Shown here: positions 10,901 through 20,900 of the stretch, piece by piece
How the letters are laid out: each line of letters opens with the position of its first letter
Position numbering within the stretch: the stretch's first letter is position 1
DNA from: Haematococcus lacustris
Lineage: Eukaryota > Chlorophyta > Chlorophyceae > Chlamydomonadales > Haematococcaceae
Assembly (NCBI GenBank): GCA_030144725.1
Contig: JASKMD010000014.1
Location: 7,652,284-7,716,283 of the forward strand
DNA length: 64,000 nucleotides
Direction: 5' to 3'
Notes under the pieces: generated by a model
What the model was told of the DNA's origin: nothing
The model's input: only the letters and a program-made list of their open reading frames with translations
Databases searched by the model: none
Made by a program: the position numbers and the translations under genes

Positions 10901-11825
10901 AGCAGCCCTGTTCCCACCCCAACCCCCCTTGACAGACGCACCCCAGCCAGAACCCCCCTCCTCAGCAGCATGCAGCAACCCGGCAGCAGGTGCAGGTCCC
11001 AGCCAGCAGCCATCCCCCAAGCGGCAGCCATCCCCCAGGCGGCAGCAATCCCCAAGCCAGCAGCAATCCCCCAGCCGGCAGCCACCTCCTAAGCAGAAGC
11101 CGCCCCCCATCCAGTGGCGTTTCATTCCAGGGCGTGATGGCATGGTGCTCATCATGGCCATGCAGCGGGTCAGCATCCTCCTCATCCCCCGCAGCCACAA
11201 GTGGGTCCAGGTGGTGGAGCATTTCTGGAACGGTCCGGGCGAGAACCCTGAGTGCCAGGCTGCTCTTCAGGAGTACCTGCAGCAGAAGATGACAGCCCAG
11301 GAGGTGGTGCGGGTGACGTTGGAGCCAGGTCAGGTGCTGGGGATGCGTGGGTACACCATCCATGCTGGTGATGAGGGCAGGGAGGGGACAGGTTCAGTGC
11401 GGGTGCACTTCTACGCATCCACTGGCTTTGTGTCGGACACCACCTGCTACATAGCTGAGTTTGGCCAGCTGTTTGACAGCCTGTGCCAACCCACCACAGA
11501 GCCCAGGACCGGCAGCACCCCCAAGGTGCCGGCCTGGCAGGGGGAAGCAGCAGGTGGCAAGCACGTGCCTAAGGTCCCATACAAGCCCCCAGCTCAGAAA
11601 GAAGAGAACGCCATGTGGGAGGCAGATTGGCTGAAAGTCCCTGACTTCTCAGAGGCAGGTCTGAAGCAGTTGGAGCAGCAGTGGTATGAGGCAGCAGGCG
11701 TAAGCTGGCCACCGGCAAAGCCACAACAGCAGGAGGCTCAGCCTGGCAAGGGTGACAAGACCAAGCGAAAGACTGGCGGTGGCGGAGGCAGGGGTGGGAG
11801 CAGTAAGAGAGGTCGGGAGGATTGA
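7907..11825 (+). CDS. Multi-exon protein with coiled coil and 2OG-Fe(II) oxygenase-like (PhyH-type) domain; broken by a MITE
   Basis: Supported exons are about 7907-8005 (or 8010), 8249-8313, 8401-8586, 8764-8793 plus 9141-9404, and 10521-11825 (stop TGA). The 8401 exon is a clean coiled coil (LEERMAKLEAML..., IERLEAMMEGL). The last exon has LHVDVRP near 10852, then a long Pro/Ser/Gln linker (10920-11110), a beta-rich core (VLIMAMQRVSILLIPRSHKW) and RGYTIHAGDEG...VRVHFYA near 11345-11410. HxD, a distal His and a late Arg are the layout of a double-stranded beta-helix 2OG oxygenase, so I infer such a fold; enzyme activity and substrate are unknown. A 345-bp MITE interrupts the 8764 exon, and translation through it reaches a stop within about 25 codons. 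The start exon was not found. Confidence 0.6.
8794..9138. mobile_element. 345-bp MITE with long terminal inverted repeats, inserted in an exon
   Basis: The ends are near-perfect inverted repeats of about 105 bp. The left starts CACTCCTACGATTTAGTCCC and the right, reverse-complemented, starts CACTCCTACAATTTAGTCCC. Both continue through a GACCTTGTCCGATCGGGCTG segment and an A/T-rich tract. The flanks offer only a 2-bp duplication (AG at 8792-8793 and 9139-9140). Removing the element plus one AG restores an uninterrupted frame across the junction (GGC AAG GTC AAC CTG), so this is a clean insertion. No transposase is present and the superfamily is unknown. Confidence 0.85.
9480..10420. repeat. 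Telomere-like interstitial array, (CCCTAT)n with CCCTAA/CCCTAG variants
   Basis: The C-rich strand runs left to right. The flanks (9480-9860 and 10320-10420) mix CCCTAA, CCCTAG and CCCTAT, while about 9860-10320 is an almost perfect CCCTAT hexamer array. The unit differs from the plant (CCCTAAA) and Chlamydomonas (CCCTAAAA) telomere repeats by length and one base. The whole array lies within the intron 9405-10520 of the oxygenase-like gene, whose donor (GTGAGA) and acceptor (TTGCAG) remain intact. Open frames through it are artefacts. Confidence 0.9.
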
Positions 11826-11916
11826 CATGGACTACATGTGAGACTTCACGACCATGATTGAAATGGTTGGGTTACACAGAGTGTTAGGGATACGCAAATG
11901 TGACATGTGATGCAAG

Positions 11917-12734
11917 GTCCCTGCACTCGTCCCTGCGCCCGTCATCCCTGCATTCGTCCCTGCGTTCATCCCTGCACTCGTCCCTGCGCTCATCCCTGCG
12001 CTCATCCCTGCGGTCGTCCCTGCGTTTATCCCTGCGCTCATCCCTGCGTCCATAATCCCTGCGCTCGTCCCTGCGTTCGTCCCTGCACTCGTCCCTGCGT
12101 TCATCCCTGCACTCATCCCTGCGCCCATAATCCCTGCGCTCGTCCCTGCGCTCATCCCTGCACTCATCCCTGCGTCCATAATCCCTGCGCTCGTCCCTGC
12201 GTTCGTCCCTGCACTCGTCCCTGCGTTCATCCCTGCGCTCATCCCTGCGCCCATAATCCCTGCGCTCGTCCCTGCGTTCTTCCCTGCGCTCGTCCCTGCG
12301 CCCATCATCCCTGCGCTCGTCCCTGAGCTTATCCCTGCGCTCGTCCCTGCGCTCATCCCTGCACTCGTCCCTGCGCCCATAATCCCTGCATTTGTCCCTG
12401 CGCCCATCCCTGCACTCGTCCCTGCGCCAATAATCCCTGCATCCGTCCCTGCACACGTCCCTGCGTTTGTCCCTGCGCCCCCAAGTCATCCCTGCGTTCG
12501 TCCCTGCGCCCCCCCCTCCATCCCTGCATTCGTCCCTGCGCCCCCCCCTCCATCCCTGCATCTGTCCCTGCGTGAACGCCACGGGCCGCCGAGCCTCTGC
12601 CTTAAACTTTTTAGACCTGATCTTTTTGGGATGGAATCCTTACATCACATGCAACCAACTGGCCGAGTTTCAGCCCATTTGGACAAGGTCGGCCAAAGCG
12701 CAAGGAGAAACGCAGGGACTAATTTGTAGGAGTG
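11917..12734. mobile_element. MITE relative expanded into a TCCCTGCGCTCG minisatellite
   Basis: The right end (about 12655-12734), reverse-complemented, begins CACTCCTACAAATTAGTCCC and continues with GACCTTGTCC and GGGCTGAAA, so it belongs to the same family as the element at 8794. The left and central part (11917-12570) is more than 50 tandem copies of a 12-base unit, (A/G)TCCCTGCG(C/T)TC, with occasional CCATAATCCCTGCG variants. The same 12-mer occurs twice inside the terminal repeat of the 8794 element, which suggests the array grew from the MITE end. The left terminus CACTCCTAC was not found. Confidence 0.7.
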
Positions 12735-13799
12735 TAGGGCCTGGTGTTGCGTTGCCCCCCAGCTGCCTGCCAGACCGCCCAGTCCAGCTGCCAGCTGACG
12801 TTGGCTGCCTCCAGCTGCCTGGTAATGCCCACTGCATGGCGCAGCAGGCTGCCCCGGTTGACCGCCCTTTCCAGCCAGGCGTCGTTCACCTCCACCCCCT
12901 CACCCACCCCCAGCAACCTCCGCTGCTTTGCCACCTCATCCCGCATGGCCTCAGTAGGCACCACCCCACCCTGACCCTGTTCCTGACCCTCTAGCCAGGT
13001 CACCACCTTCCCCTGCACACTCCTCGCCACCCAGCTGCGCTGACGCTCAGTCCAGGCTGGACTGCCACCCACGGGCAGCCACAAGCGGCGCTGGTGCTCG
13101 TGTGAGCCAGCGATGACCCGGGCTCCAGCCAGAGCCACCCCTTGCTCAACCCTGCGGAGGAACAACACGGTGAGGCTGTTGGCGAAGCTAGTCTCCAGCT
13201 TATGTGCCCACATCGTCCACGGTGTTGGAGTCGTGCTCATAGCGAGGTACAGCTTTGAGGCGGTCGTGGAGACCCGGGTAGAAGGCCAGCACATCCTCCA
13301 CTGCTTCGCTGGGCCGAGAGCGCCTTCCGGGAGGAGGCAGTCCGCGGCAGAGCTGCAGGTACATGTTGCGGTCCGCCACGTTCGGGATGACCGCGAGCTC
13401 AGCTGGGATTTCCTCGAAGACCTCCTGCCCGTCCGGAAGCACCCTGACCCGCGTGAACCAGCCTCGCACCGCGAGGCCCAGTAGCAAGCTCCCGAGCAGC
13501 GCTCTCATGCTGCAGGCCTCCACCCAAGCCTCGATTTGCGTGACGAGCCGCGCCTCGACCACTTCGGACGCCACGACCGCTCCCGCCTCTAAACCAGCAG
13601 CGCACACACCCCTCATCACGGTATGCCGTTTGCTCTTCTTCGCATGCCATGTGTTCTTGTCGTGTCGGTCCCTGCGCGCTTCACCACTGGCCTTCTTGTT
13701 CTTCTGCGCCTGGCTTGGCTCTGGCTGAGCCTCGAGCTCGCGGTCAACTTCAATGTCCGAGGCATTACGATTACGTTTACGCTGCCTGTTTCGCTGCAT
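12735..13799 (-). pseudogene. Fanzor-like protein, 5' (N-terminal) part only, with a frame break
   Basis: The start at 13799 opens a basic N-terminus (MQRNRQRKRNRNASDIE, further Lys/Arg clusters, a probable nuclear signal). A helical region follows (ARLVTQIEAWVEACSMRALLG), then LAVIPNVADRNMYLQL. Near 13203 the frame ends in a TAA, and similarity-like sequence resumes in another frame (HKLETSFANSLTVLFLRRVEQ...RQLEAANVSWQLDW) down to 12737. The N-N-x-L-F pattern is reminiscent of the N-terminal region of eukaryotic TnpB/Fanzor proteins, but this is inferred by eye. The RuvC part is missing: the gene stops exactly at the CACTCC end of the neighbouring MITE. A shorter copy of the same 5' end occurs at 21810. 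Confidence 0.4.
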
Positions 13800-13900
13800 C
13801 CTCTACCAAGCTCTACAGCGACATATCAATGCTATGTTACAGTGTACTTGCGCCAATTCTAAGCATTTAACCACCAACCGTAATTCCCACCGAATTCCTG

Positions 13901-14413
13901 CGGGGCGGGGCGGGGCGGGGCGGGGCGGGGCGGGGCGGGGCGGGGCGGGGCGGGGCGGGGCGGGGCGGGGCGGGGCGGGGCGGGGCGGGGCGGGGCGGGG
14001 CGGGGCGGGGCGGGGCGGGGCGGGGCGGGGCGGGGCGGGGCGGGGCGGGGCGGGGCGGGGCGGGGCGGGGCGGGGCGGGGCGGGGCGGGGCGGGGCGGGG
14101 CGGGGCGGGGCGGGGCGGGGCGGGGCGGGGCGGGGGGCGGGGCGGGGCGGGGCGGGGCGGGGCGGGGCGGGGCGGGGCGGGGCGGGGCGGGGCGGGGCGG
14201 GGCGGGGCGGGGCGGGGCGGGGCGGGGCGGGGCGGGGCGGGGCGGGGCGGGGCGGGGCGGGGCGGGGCGGGGCGGGGCGGGGCGGGGCGGGGCGGGGCGG
14301 GGCGGGGCGGGGCGGGGCGGGGCGGGGCGGGGCGGGGCGGGGCGGGGCGGGGCGGGGCGGGGCGGGGCGGGGCGGGGCGGGGCGGGGCGGGGCGGGGCGG
14401 GGCGGGGCGGGGG
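13901..14413. repeat. (CGGGG)n pentanucleotide array, about 510 bp
   Basis: About 100 nearly perfect CGGGG units carry one phase-shifting interruption at about 14131-14137 (CGGGGGGCGGGG). Its G-runs of four would favour G-quadruplexes on the plus strand. It lies between the divergent starts at 13799 (minus) and 14518 (plus). The Ala/Gly/Arg and Pro/Ala frames across it are artefacts. Confidence 0.97.
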
Positions 14414-14453
14414 TGTTATCATGAAAAATCGGATCGAGTGGTCAGTCACTCCC

Positions 14454-14473
14454 GGACCAGACCAGACCAGACC
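14454..14473 (+). repeat. Inverted repeat, left copy, flanking the Crypton-like gene
   Basis: The sequence is GGACCAGACCAGACCAGACC. Its first 16 bases are the exact reverse complement of 17267-17282 (TGGTCTGGTCTGGTCC), at the end of the following gene. The two repeats bracket the gene. The left one also follows a GTGTTATCATGA motif at 14413 that has an inverted relative near 63200. Confidence 0.6.
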
Positions 14474-14517
14474 TATCCGAGTCCTTCAGATATAGTTAGC
14501 ACTGCTGCGGGCTGCCA

Positions 14518-17378
14518 ATGGCGCCAGCACGCTCGCGAAAGCTGTGTATAGCGGACGATGACTCGAGCTCCAGCTCGGAAGAGGAGGTGGACGATGATAT
14601 TCAGCAGGCTGGCAGCAAGAAGCGAAGGAAAGCTACCCTTGCTGTTACGGTGGACCCCGAGGTCACCGAAGCAGTGGTCAACAAGGTCGGGGACGGGCTG
14701 AGGGACAAGAGCAAAAAGTGCTACGCATCGCAGATGAAGCACTTCGGGGTAAGTGGCCGCGGCGCTGGCGGGCAGGCGGACCGGCGTGCGGGCTTGCATT
14801 GACCTGATTTGTACCTCGCGGCCTGCAGGCATGGTGCCTCCTTGTGGAGCGCAACCCGCGAGACATTGTCAACAGCAGCACGATGTACCTCCTCCACGTC
14901 TTGACGATCTTCGTCAGGATTAAAGACTTGAGAAGCCAGCCAACCCGCACACCGGCACAACAACAAGAGCTGCAGGAGTTGGAAGAGGGGCCAGGATCAC
15001 CCCACCTCGTGGGTGCATGCATGTACCTGTTGTGCAGATGCCTCCTACCGATGCTCACTGATTGGCGTCATGGCGTGCCTGCAGAGGATCTCAGCCCTGA
15101 AGCAGCTCCATGCGGGCTTGCAGAAAGCCTACCAGAAAGCGCTCCTCCCACAGGATGTGGACCTTCTGCAAGTTGCTGTGTACACGAAGACGTACCAAGA
15201 CCTAGTGCGACGCGTCATGGGAGGTGACAAGATCTGGTGGGTGCACATGGGCATGGGCCAGCTGCCTCGTGTGGTGATGTAGCAAGTCTAATGTCTTATG
15301 TTTGTCTGATTGCAGTGACCCCAGCCTCTTGGACACATGCGGGGCAGGAACCCTCCTCAGCAGAGAAGACATGAATGACATGATGGGGCTCCGGGTCTGC
15401 AGCATCAGCAGGAGGAGCAGCAGCTGGGCAGCACAGCCCTGCACCTGGCCAGTGGGGCTCCGGGTCTGCAGCAGCACCAGGAGGAGCAGCAGCTGGGCAG
15501 CACAGCCCGGCCCCTGGCCTGTGGGGCCCCCGGCCTGCATCAGCAGGAGGAGCAGCAGCTGGGCAGCACAGCCCTGCCCCTGGCCTGTGGGGCCCCCGGC
15601 CTGCATCAGCAGCAGGAGCAGCATCTGGGCAGCACAGCCCTGCCCCTGGCCAGTGGGGCCCCGGGTCTGCAGCAGCAGGAGCACCAGCAGGAGCAGCATC
15701 TGGGCAGCACAGCCCTGCCCTTGGCCAGTGGGGCCCCGGGTCTGCAGCAGCAGGAGCACCAGCAGGAGCAACAACTGGGCAGCACAGCCCTGCCCCTGGC
15801 CAGTGGGGCCCCGGGTCTGCAGCAGCAGGAGCACCAGCAGGAGCAACAACTGGGCAGCACAGCCCTGCACCTGGCCAGTGGGGCCCCGGGTCTGCAGCAG
15901 CAGGAGCACCAGCAGGAGCAACAACTGGGCAGCACAGCCCTGCACCTGGCCAGTGGGGCCCCGGGTCTGCAGCAGCAGCAGGGGCCGAGCTTCCATACAC
16001 AGCAGAACAGTTACAACAGCAAGCACCAGTGACAGAGGCCATGAAGCTGTACCGGAAAGGAAGGTATGGTCAGCCTCCGTTGTGCGAGTTAGAGAAAGAC
16101 CCCAGCTGGAGGAAGGGCCGCAAAGATCTGGCTAGAAGGGTTTGTGAGATCAAGAAGCTGATCAGGCTCAGTGATTGGTATCTAGAGACTCAGTGCTCTG
16201 TGGCCAAGAGCAAGCAGGAAGCTTTGGACCAACTGTGCCATGCAACCAGGGGCATAGGAGCATGGAGTAGCCAGTTGAAGTGGCTAGAAGCACTCCAGGG
16301 GCAGCTGCAGCCCCCCACCTACCCCACATCCCTGGCAGCAGCTGGCAGGCTGACAGGGCAGCTGCAGGCTCCCACCTCCCCCACACCCCTGGCAGCAGCT
16401 GGCAGGCTGACAGGGCTGCTGCAGCCTCCCTACTCACCCACACCCCTGGCAGCAGCTGGCAGGCTGACAGGGCAGCTGCAGGCTCCCACCTCCCTACTCC
16501 CCCACACCCAGCAGCCTCCCTACTCCCCCACACCCCTGGCAGCAGCTGGCAGTGGGGCAGGGCTGTTGCAGCCCCCCACCTCCCCCACACCCCTGGCAGC
16601 AGCTGGCAGGCTGACAGGGCTGCTGCAGCCTCCCTACTCACCCACACCCCTGGCAGCAGCTGGCAGGCTGACAGGGCAGCTGCAGGCTCCCACCTCCCTA
16701 CTCCCCCACACCCAGCAGCCTCCCTACTCCCCCACACCCCTGGCAGCAGCTGGCAGTGGGGCAGGGCTGTTGCAGCCCCCCACCTACCCCACATCCCTGG
16801 CAGCAGCTGGCAGGCTGACAGGGCTGCTGCTGCCTCCCTACTCACCCACACCCCTGGCAGCAGCTGGCAGTGGGGCAGGGCAGCTGCAGCCTCCTACCTC
16901 CCCCACACCCCTGGCAGCAGCTGGCAGGCTGACAGGGCTGCAGCAGCCTCCCACCTCCCCCACACCCCTGGCAGCAGCTGGCAGGCTGACAGGGCAGCTG
17001 CAGGCTCCCACCTCCCTACTCCCCCACACCCAGCAGCCTCCCTACTCCCCCACACCCCTGGCAGCAGCTGGCAGTGGGGCAGGGCTGTTGCAGCCCCCCA
17101 CCTCCCCCACACCCCTGGCAGCAGCTGGCAGGCTGACAGGGCTGCTGCTGCCTCCCTACTCCCCCACACCCCTGGCAGCAGCTGGCAGTGGGGCAGGGCT
17201 GTTGCAGCCCCCCACCTACCCCACATCCCTGGCAGCAGCTGGCAGGCTGACAGGGCTGCTGCTGCCTGGTCTGGTCTGGTCCGAGCCCCCGTTCTACCCA
17301 CCAACCGAGCGGTATAGGGAGGGTTCTGGGGATGTCGATAGCCTCGATAGGGACGGTTCTGGGTTATGTCGATGCTAA
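14518..17378 (+). CDS. Crypton-derived protein: recombinase N-terminal-like segment, repeats, GCR1_C-like domain
   Basis: Exon 1 (14518-14748) is acidic then basic (SSSSSEEEVDDD, KKRRK) and ends LRDKSKKCYASQMKHFG. Exon 2 (from 14829) starts AWCLLVERNPRDIV and MYLLHVLTIFVRI. This resembles the SAM-like core-binding half of tyrosine recombinases. A further stretch at about 15040-15222 has LQRISALKQLHAGLQKAYQ. After Gly/Ala/Gln tandem repeats (about 15384-15985) the frame reads PVTEAMKLYRKGRYGQPPL...WRKGRKDLARRVCEIKKLI (16026-16160), which fits the GCR1_C DNA-binding domain known from Cryptons. A second array (PTPLAAAGRLTG repeats) fills 16300-17270; the stop is at 17376-17378. I see no catalytic R...HxxR...Y block, so it is probably a DNA-binding relic or domesticated protein. 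The splice sites between 14912 and 15384 are unresolved. Confidence 0.5.
15384..15985. repeat. Coding tandem repeat, about 63-75 bp units
   Basis: Eight to nine units share CTGGGCAGCACAGCCCTG and GTGGGGCCCCGGGTCTGCAG. Unit length varies through the number of CAGCAGGAG triplets. The array is open in all three plus frames. The frame that runs without a stop into the GCR1_C-like domain encodes QHSPAPGQWGPGSAAAG-type repeats, so that is the likely coding frame. The Gln-rich alternative (LQQQEHQQEQQLGSTAL) ends at a TGA at 16030-16032. Confidence 0.8.
16300..17270. repeat. Coding minisatellite, CCCCTGGCAGCAGCTGGCAG units
   Basis: About 20 units of 48-60 bp build PTPLAAAGRLTG(Q/L)LQ(A/P)P or PTPLAAAGSGAGLLQPP peptides. 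Two higher-order blocks recur: the segment containing LLPHTQQPPYS is present three times. This points to repeated unequal exchange. Confidence 0.85.
17267..17282 (-). repeat. Inverted repeat, right copy, flanking the Crypton-like gene
   Basis: TGGTCTGGTCTGGTCC is the exact reverse complement of 14454-14469. It is followed by GAGCCCCCGTTCTACCC, which has an inverted relative at about 63115-63140. Confidence 0.6.
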
Positions 17379-17463
17379 GGCTGCATCTTGTCCTACCGCG
17401 GCATGTGTCTATGAAAATTGCTCGTCAACTCACGCTGCGTTGCCATCCTCTGCTGTGTTCAAC

Positions 17464-19446
17464 ATGCTGTCAGACATGCTGCAGCGCTTCCCTGGCATAG
17501 GGAGCGTTGTGTACCAGCACCTCGATTCCGACAGCCGCAGGGCAATGCGCCTAGTCTGCAAGCAGCTGCGGGCAGCCATAGACGACGCTGTCAGTGGCAT
17601 CGTCATTGCTTCAATCGGCAGTGATGATCACGATAAGGTGTTGCAGCGGCTGGCCCGTACATCGCTGCGTCCTAGCAAGCTATTCTTAGGACACTTCCCA
17701 GAATCAAATACTCAGCCCACCTTGCTGGCAGCTGCATTGTTGGCACAAGAGCTGGTGCCTGTCCTTCATGGGGTCCAGCACCTCACCTTGTCCTCAACTT
17801 TGCCACTATCAGCTGCCTTGGTGAGTCGCTGTGATGATTACACACACCTCTCTCTTGCATGCTGGTGGCATGGCCCTGCCTGTGCAGCCACAGGTGATGA
17901 ACTGTGTCAGGCAAGCCACACCCCTGCTGCTGACCTATGCTGCAGGTGATGTCATCGACAATGCCACAGCTGAGGAGCCTGGATGTCAGCTGCCATGTGG
18001 ATGTCTCAGTGTGCCGGGCTTGGCAGCGTCTACCACACCTGTCCAGCCTTACTCTGACCCTGACCCGTGCCAGTCGTGCAGCTGCAGCCAGTCTACCCTT
18101 CATGGGCTTGGAACACATCACTTCCTTGAGGTCCCTGGATCTATCCCATTCAGGTGGCATGGTACGAGCTGGTGTTGCTGGTGCTAATGGCATATGATGG
18201 TATGAGTAGCTTTTTTTGCTGCGCTCATGTGCAGGTTGATGAGGGCAGCCTGGCAGCTTGCACGCAGCTGACCAAGCTTATCAATGTAAGGTGGTTTCCA
18301 GGCCTGACCCAGCTGACCCAGCTGCAGCAATTGGGAGTTGTTCAAGGCTTGTCCAGTGACAGCCTGCCCCTGCTGGCCACACTGCCACAGCTGGCTGACC
18401 TAAAGCTGGCTTACTGCCCTCTTCAGCCCAGCAGCCAGCAGTCACGCTTCCTGTTCCAGCACCTGACCTCACTGACGGTGGACAGCATCCACTCCCGGGA
18501 CCTGGCCGCCCTGGACTGCCGGCAGCTGCAGACACTCACATCATCGCAGTTGCAGGTGGACTGTGCAGCCAACTTGCGTGCATGTGCCACTGGCATCCTG
18601 CAACACTGCAACGCTGTGTCGGGCTTGGTGACTTACAACCATGGCCATGAGTTTAAGTGTGCAGCACCTGGTGCTGGGGTGCGGCAGCTGGGCCTGCCCC
18701 CCTCAGCCTCAGTGCTGCTGGAGGCACTGGCACCATGGCAGCCGCGGTCGGGGAAGGCAATAGAGAAGTTGGGGCTATGGCATCTTCCTGATGTCACACA
18801 TCAGGCCTTGGAGTGGCTGCCGGTCAACATCAGATCCCTCCACCTGGGGTGAGTCCTGACCATATGCAGTCAGCCAGCGTACCTGAGGTCTTGTGCATCT
18901 TGGGTCTGGGGTCTGCTTGCATAGAGGGTCGTGGGCACCTTGAAGTGCTTGCTGGTGGAAGGTGGACTGGGCCAGCTGCAACCATCCAGCATGATGTCTG
19001 ATGGCAATCTTGTTAGGTATGTCCTTTGCAAAGCGACCATTTCATAGCGCAAATCGACCTCTAAAACATACCATTTCATAGCGAACGCTATATATAGCGC
19101 GAAAAAAGACATTGCTGCATACATGTACATCCCTCCCCTTCCACACTGTCCCTGCTGCTGCCTGCCCAGGTCCTGTCGCCTGCTGCCTGGGGCGCTGAGC
19201 TCTGTGGCCACCCGCCTGACACAGCTGACGTGTCTGGACCTCACCACCTCCCCTGTGGCGCTAGCGGAGCTGCAGCTGCTGGCAGCCAGGGCACAGCAGG
19301 GTGCCTCACTCATAGTCTTCACGCCAGCAAAGATGAGCAAGGAAGATGTGGCTGCACTGAATAGCTTTGTTTCCTACATGAAGAGCGGGACAGGACATTT
19401 ACCGTTTGCTAATTGCACTTTTGCAGCTGAACATGACTCTGAGTAA
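17464..19446 (+). CDS. Leucine-rich-repeat protein with F-box-like N-terminus
   Basis: Five exons keep phase: 17464-17820, 17946-18161, 18235-18848, about 18927-19016 and 19170-19446 (stop TAA). The N-terminus (LSDMLQRFPGIGSVVYQHLDSDSRRAMRLVCKQLRAAI, in two halves) has the helix pattern of an F-box. LRR units follow: LRSLDVS, LSSLTLTL, LRSLDLS, LTKLINV, LADLKLAYCPL, IRSLHLG, LTCLDLTTS. Such proteins usually act as SCF substrate receptors; that role is inferred. I chose the ATG at 17464 because the upstream in-frame ATG at 17332 lies inside the preceding gene. The intron 19017-19169 holds a CATTTCATAGCG duplication. Confidence 0.6.
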
Positions 19447-19545
19447 GATGAGCGCAGAAAAGAGCCAGGACCTTCCCCTTACCAGCAGCAGCAGACTAGT
19501 GAAGGGCCTCTAAACCTGCCTCCGGCCCCCCCCATTCCTCATACT

Positions 19546-20392
19546 GCCTCCCCCCAGCCGCCCTCTCTTACGCGTGTGATGCCCTTTCTGGCGCTGCCGC
19601 CACCCAGCTGCCCAGCCTAGGTGCCCATGAGCTGGCTGTGCTGGTGGAGGGGCTGTCCCGCTGCCAGCTGCAGGGCGTGGACCCTCGCCTGTTTGCTGCC
19701 CTGGGCCATGCGGCCGTGCCCCATGTGCTGGCGGGTGCCTTCTCCCCTGGCGGCCTGGCCTCACTGCTGGCAGGCTTTGCCCGGGCCAGGCAGCGCCATG
19801 CCCCGCTGGGCAACGCAGCGGCCCGGGTGGCAGCGCTGCAGGCTGAGGCGTTTACCTGCACGCAGCTGGCAAACCTGCTGTGGGCGCTGTCCGTGATGAG
19901 GGTGGTGGATAGGCAGCTGGTGGAGCGGGTGGCTGAGCTGCTGCTGCAGGGCCCGCTGGCAGGGCCAGGGCTGGGTGCAAGGGGGCAGGCCAGGCCAGGG
20001 GTGTGGGCAGGGCCAAGGCCGGCACCCAGCACTGGGCCCACCCCTGCTGCCACAGCCCCGCCTGGCAGAGCACAGCCTGGCAGCCTGGGTGCTGCAGGCC
20101 ACCAGCCCCCCTGGGCTGCAGCCGGCAGGGAGGCCGGGCAGGGTGGTGCAGGTGTGGGTGTGTCTGCTGCCCCTAGCCCTGGCCCCAGCCCAGCTCCTCC
20201 CTGGACTCCTGTGATGACCTGTTGTCCCGCAGCAGTGCAGCCTCCCTGCTCCAGCAGCTGGGCTGGGTGGAGGGTGATGAGGAGGATGAGGATGGGGAGT
20301 GGGCTGAGGAGGAGGGGCTGCCACCCTGCTTCAGCTTGCTGCCAGTGGTGAAGGAGGCGCAGCGGCTGGACAGGGAGCAGCAGCTGGTGTGA
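19546..20392 (+). CDS. OPR-like (octotricopeptide/RAP family) fragment
   Basis: A frame entering after an acceptor-like CCCCCAG (about 19555) encodes helical repeats: LGAHELAVLVEGLSRCQL, LFAALGHAAVPHVL, GGLASLLAGFARAR, and TCTQLANLLWALSVM. The last matches the L-A-N-L-L-W-A-L signature of algal octotricopeptide-repeat proteins, which bind organellar RNA. A second exon at about 20231-20392 is acidic (EGDEEDEDGEWAEEEGL) and ends at TGA. There is no credible start codon or RAP domain, so this is a fragment or an incompletely resolved gene. It is followed directly by Fanzor-like copy 1. Confidence 0.4.
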
Positions 20393-20900
20393 CCCCATCA
20401 GCAGGCGCAGCAGGTCAAGTGGCAGCAGCAGCGACTGGGTGTGCTCCCCCTAGCCAGGTGCTGGACCCAGCGCAGCCAGCTCCACCTGGTCAGTGGCAGC
20501 CACCACAGCAGGGGCAGCAGCAGCAGGGGGGACGGGGCCCTGGCTGCCCAGCCTCATGCCCGCTGCTGTCCAGGCCTGCCCCCTTGGCTCCCCCTCTGCT
20601 GCGCTGCAGCCCCTGTCTGCTGGGCCATGCAGGCCACGCAGCGCCAGCTTCACCTGAGTGCTGCTGGCCTGGGCCTTTGCCCGCGCCCGCTACCACCACC
20701 ACCACCAGCTGCATGACAAGCTAGGGGAGGCAGTGCTGCAAGGCCTGCAAGGCAGCCACCAGATGCCCAGGCTGCAGCAGGCCAGCAGGGCTGCACCACC
20801 ACACCCAAGGTAGGGTGGGAGGGGCAGGGCCAGACGCTGATGACTTGCCCCCATGTGACCTGCTAGGTGCTTTCCAAGATGTTGTGCGCATTGCATGCAG
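20393..20900 (+). other. Unassigned stretch between OPR-like fragment and Fanzor-like copy 1
   Basis: The sequence is GC-rich with Gln/His/Pro codons in several frames and a (CCA)n His run at about 20690-20708, but no convincing exon. The last 60 bases, ending TTGCATGCAG, are the intron before the terminal exon of copy 1. Confidence 0.35.

Noticed and set aside
11917..12570. Possible CRISPR-like array
   Set aside because: The repeats are contiguous 12-mers without unique spacers, in a eukaryotic genome, with no cas genes.
11884..12582. RRDERRDE and GTSAGMSAG repeat proteins on the minus strand
   Set aside because: They are by-products of the 12-bp minisatellite; the two frames are equally open and unlike each other.
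13753..14449. Gly/Arg/Ala and Pro/Ala/Arg open frames
   Set aside because: They are pure translation of the CGGGG array, open in several frames because the unit lacks stop triplets.
20450..20724. Frames in both strands around 20.4-20.7 kb as a gene
   Set aside because: They are low-complexity, without domains or consistent splice sites; left as unassigned.
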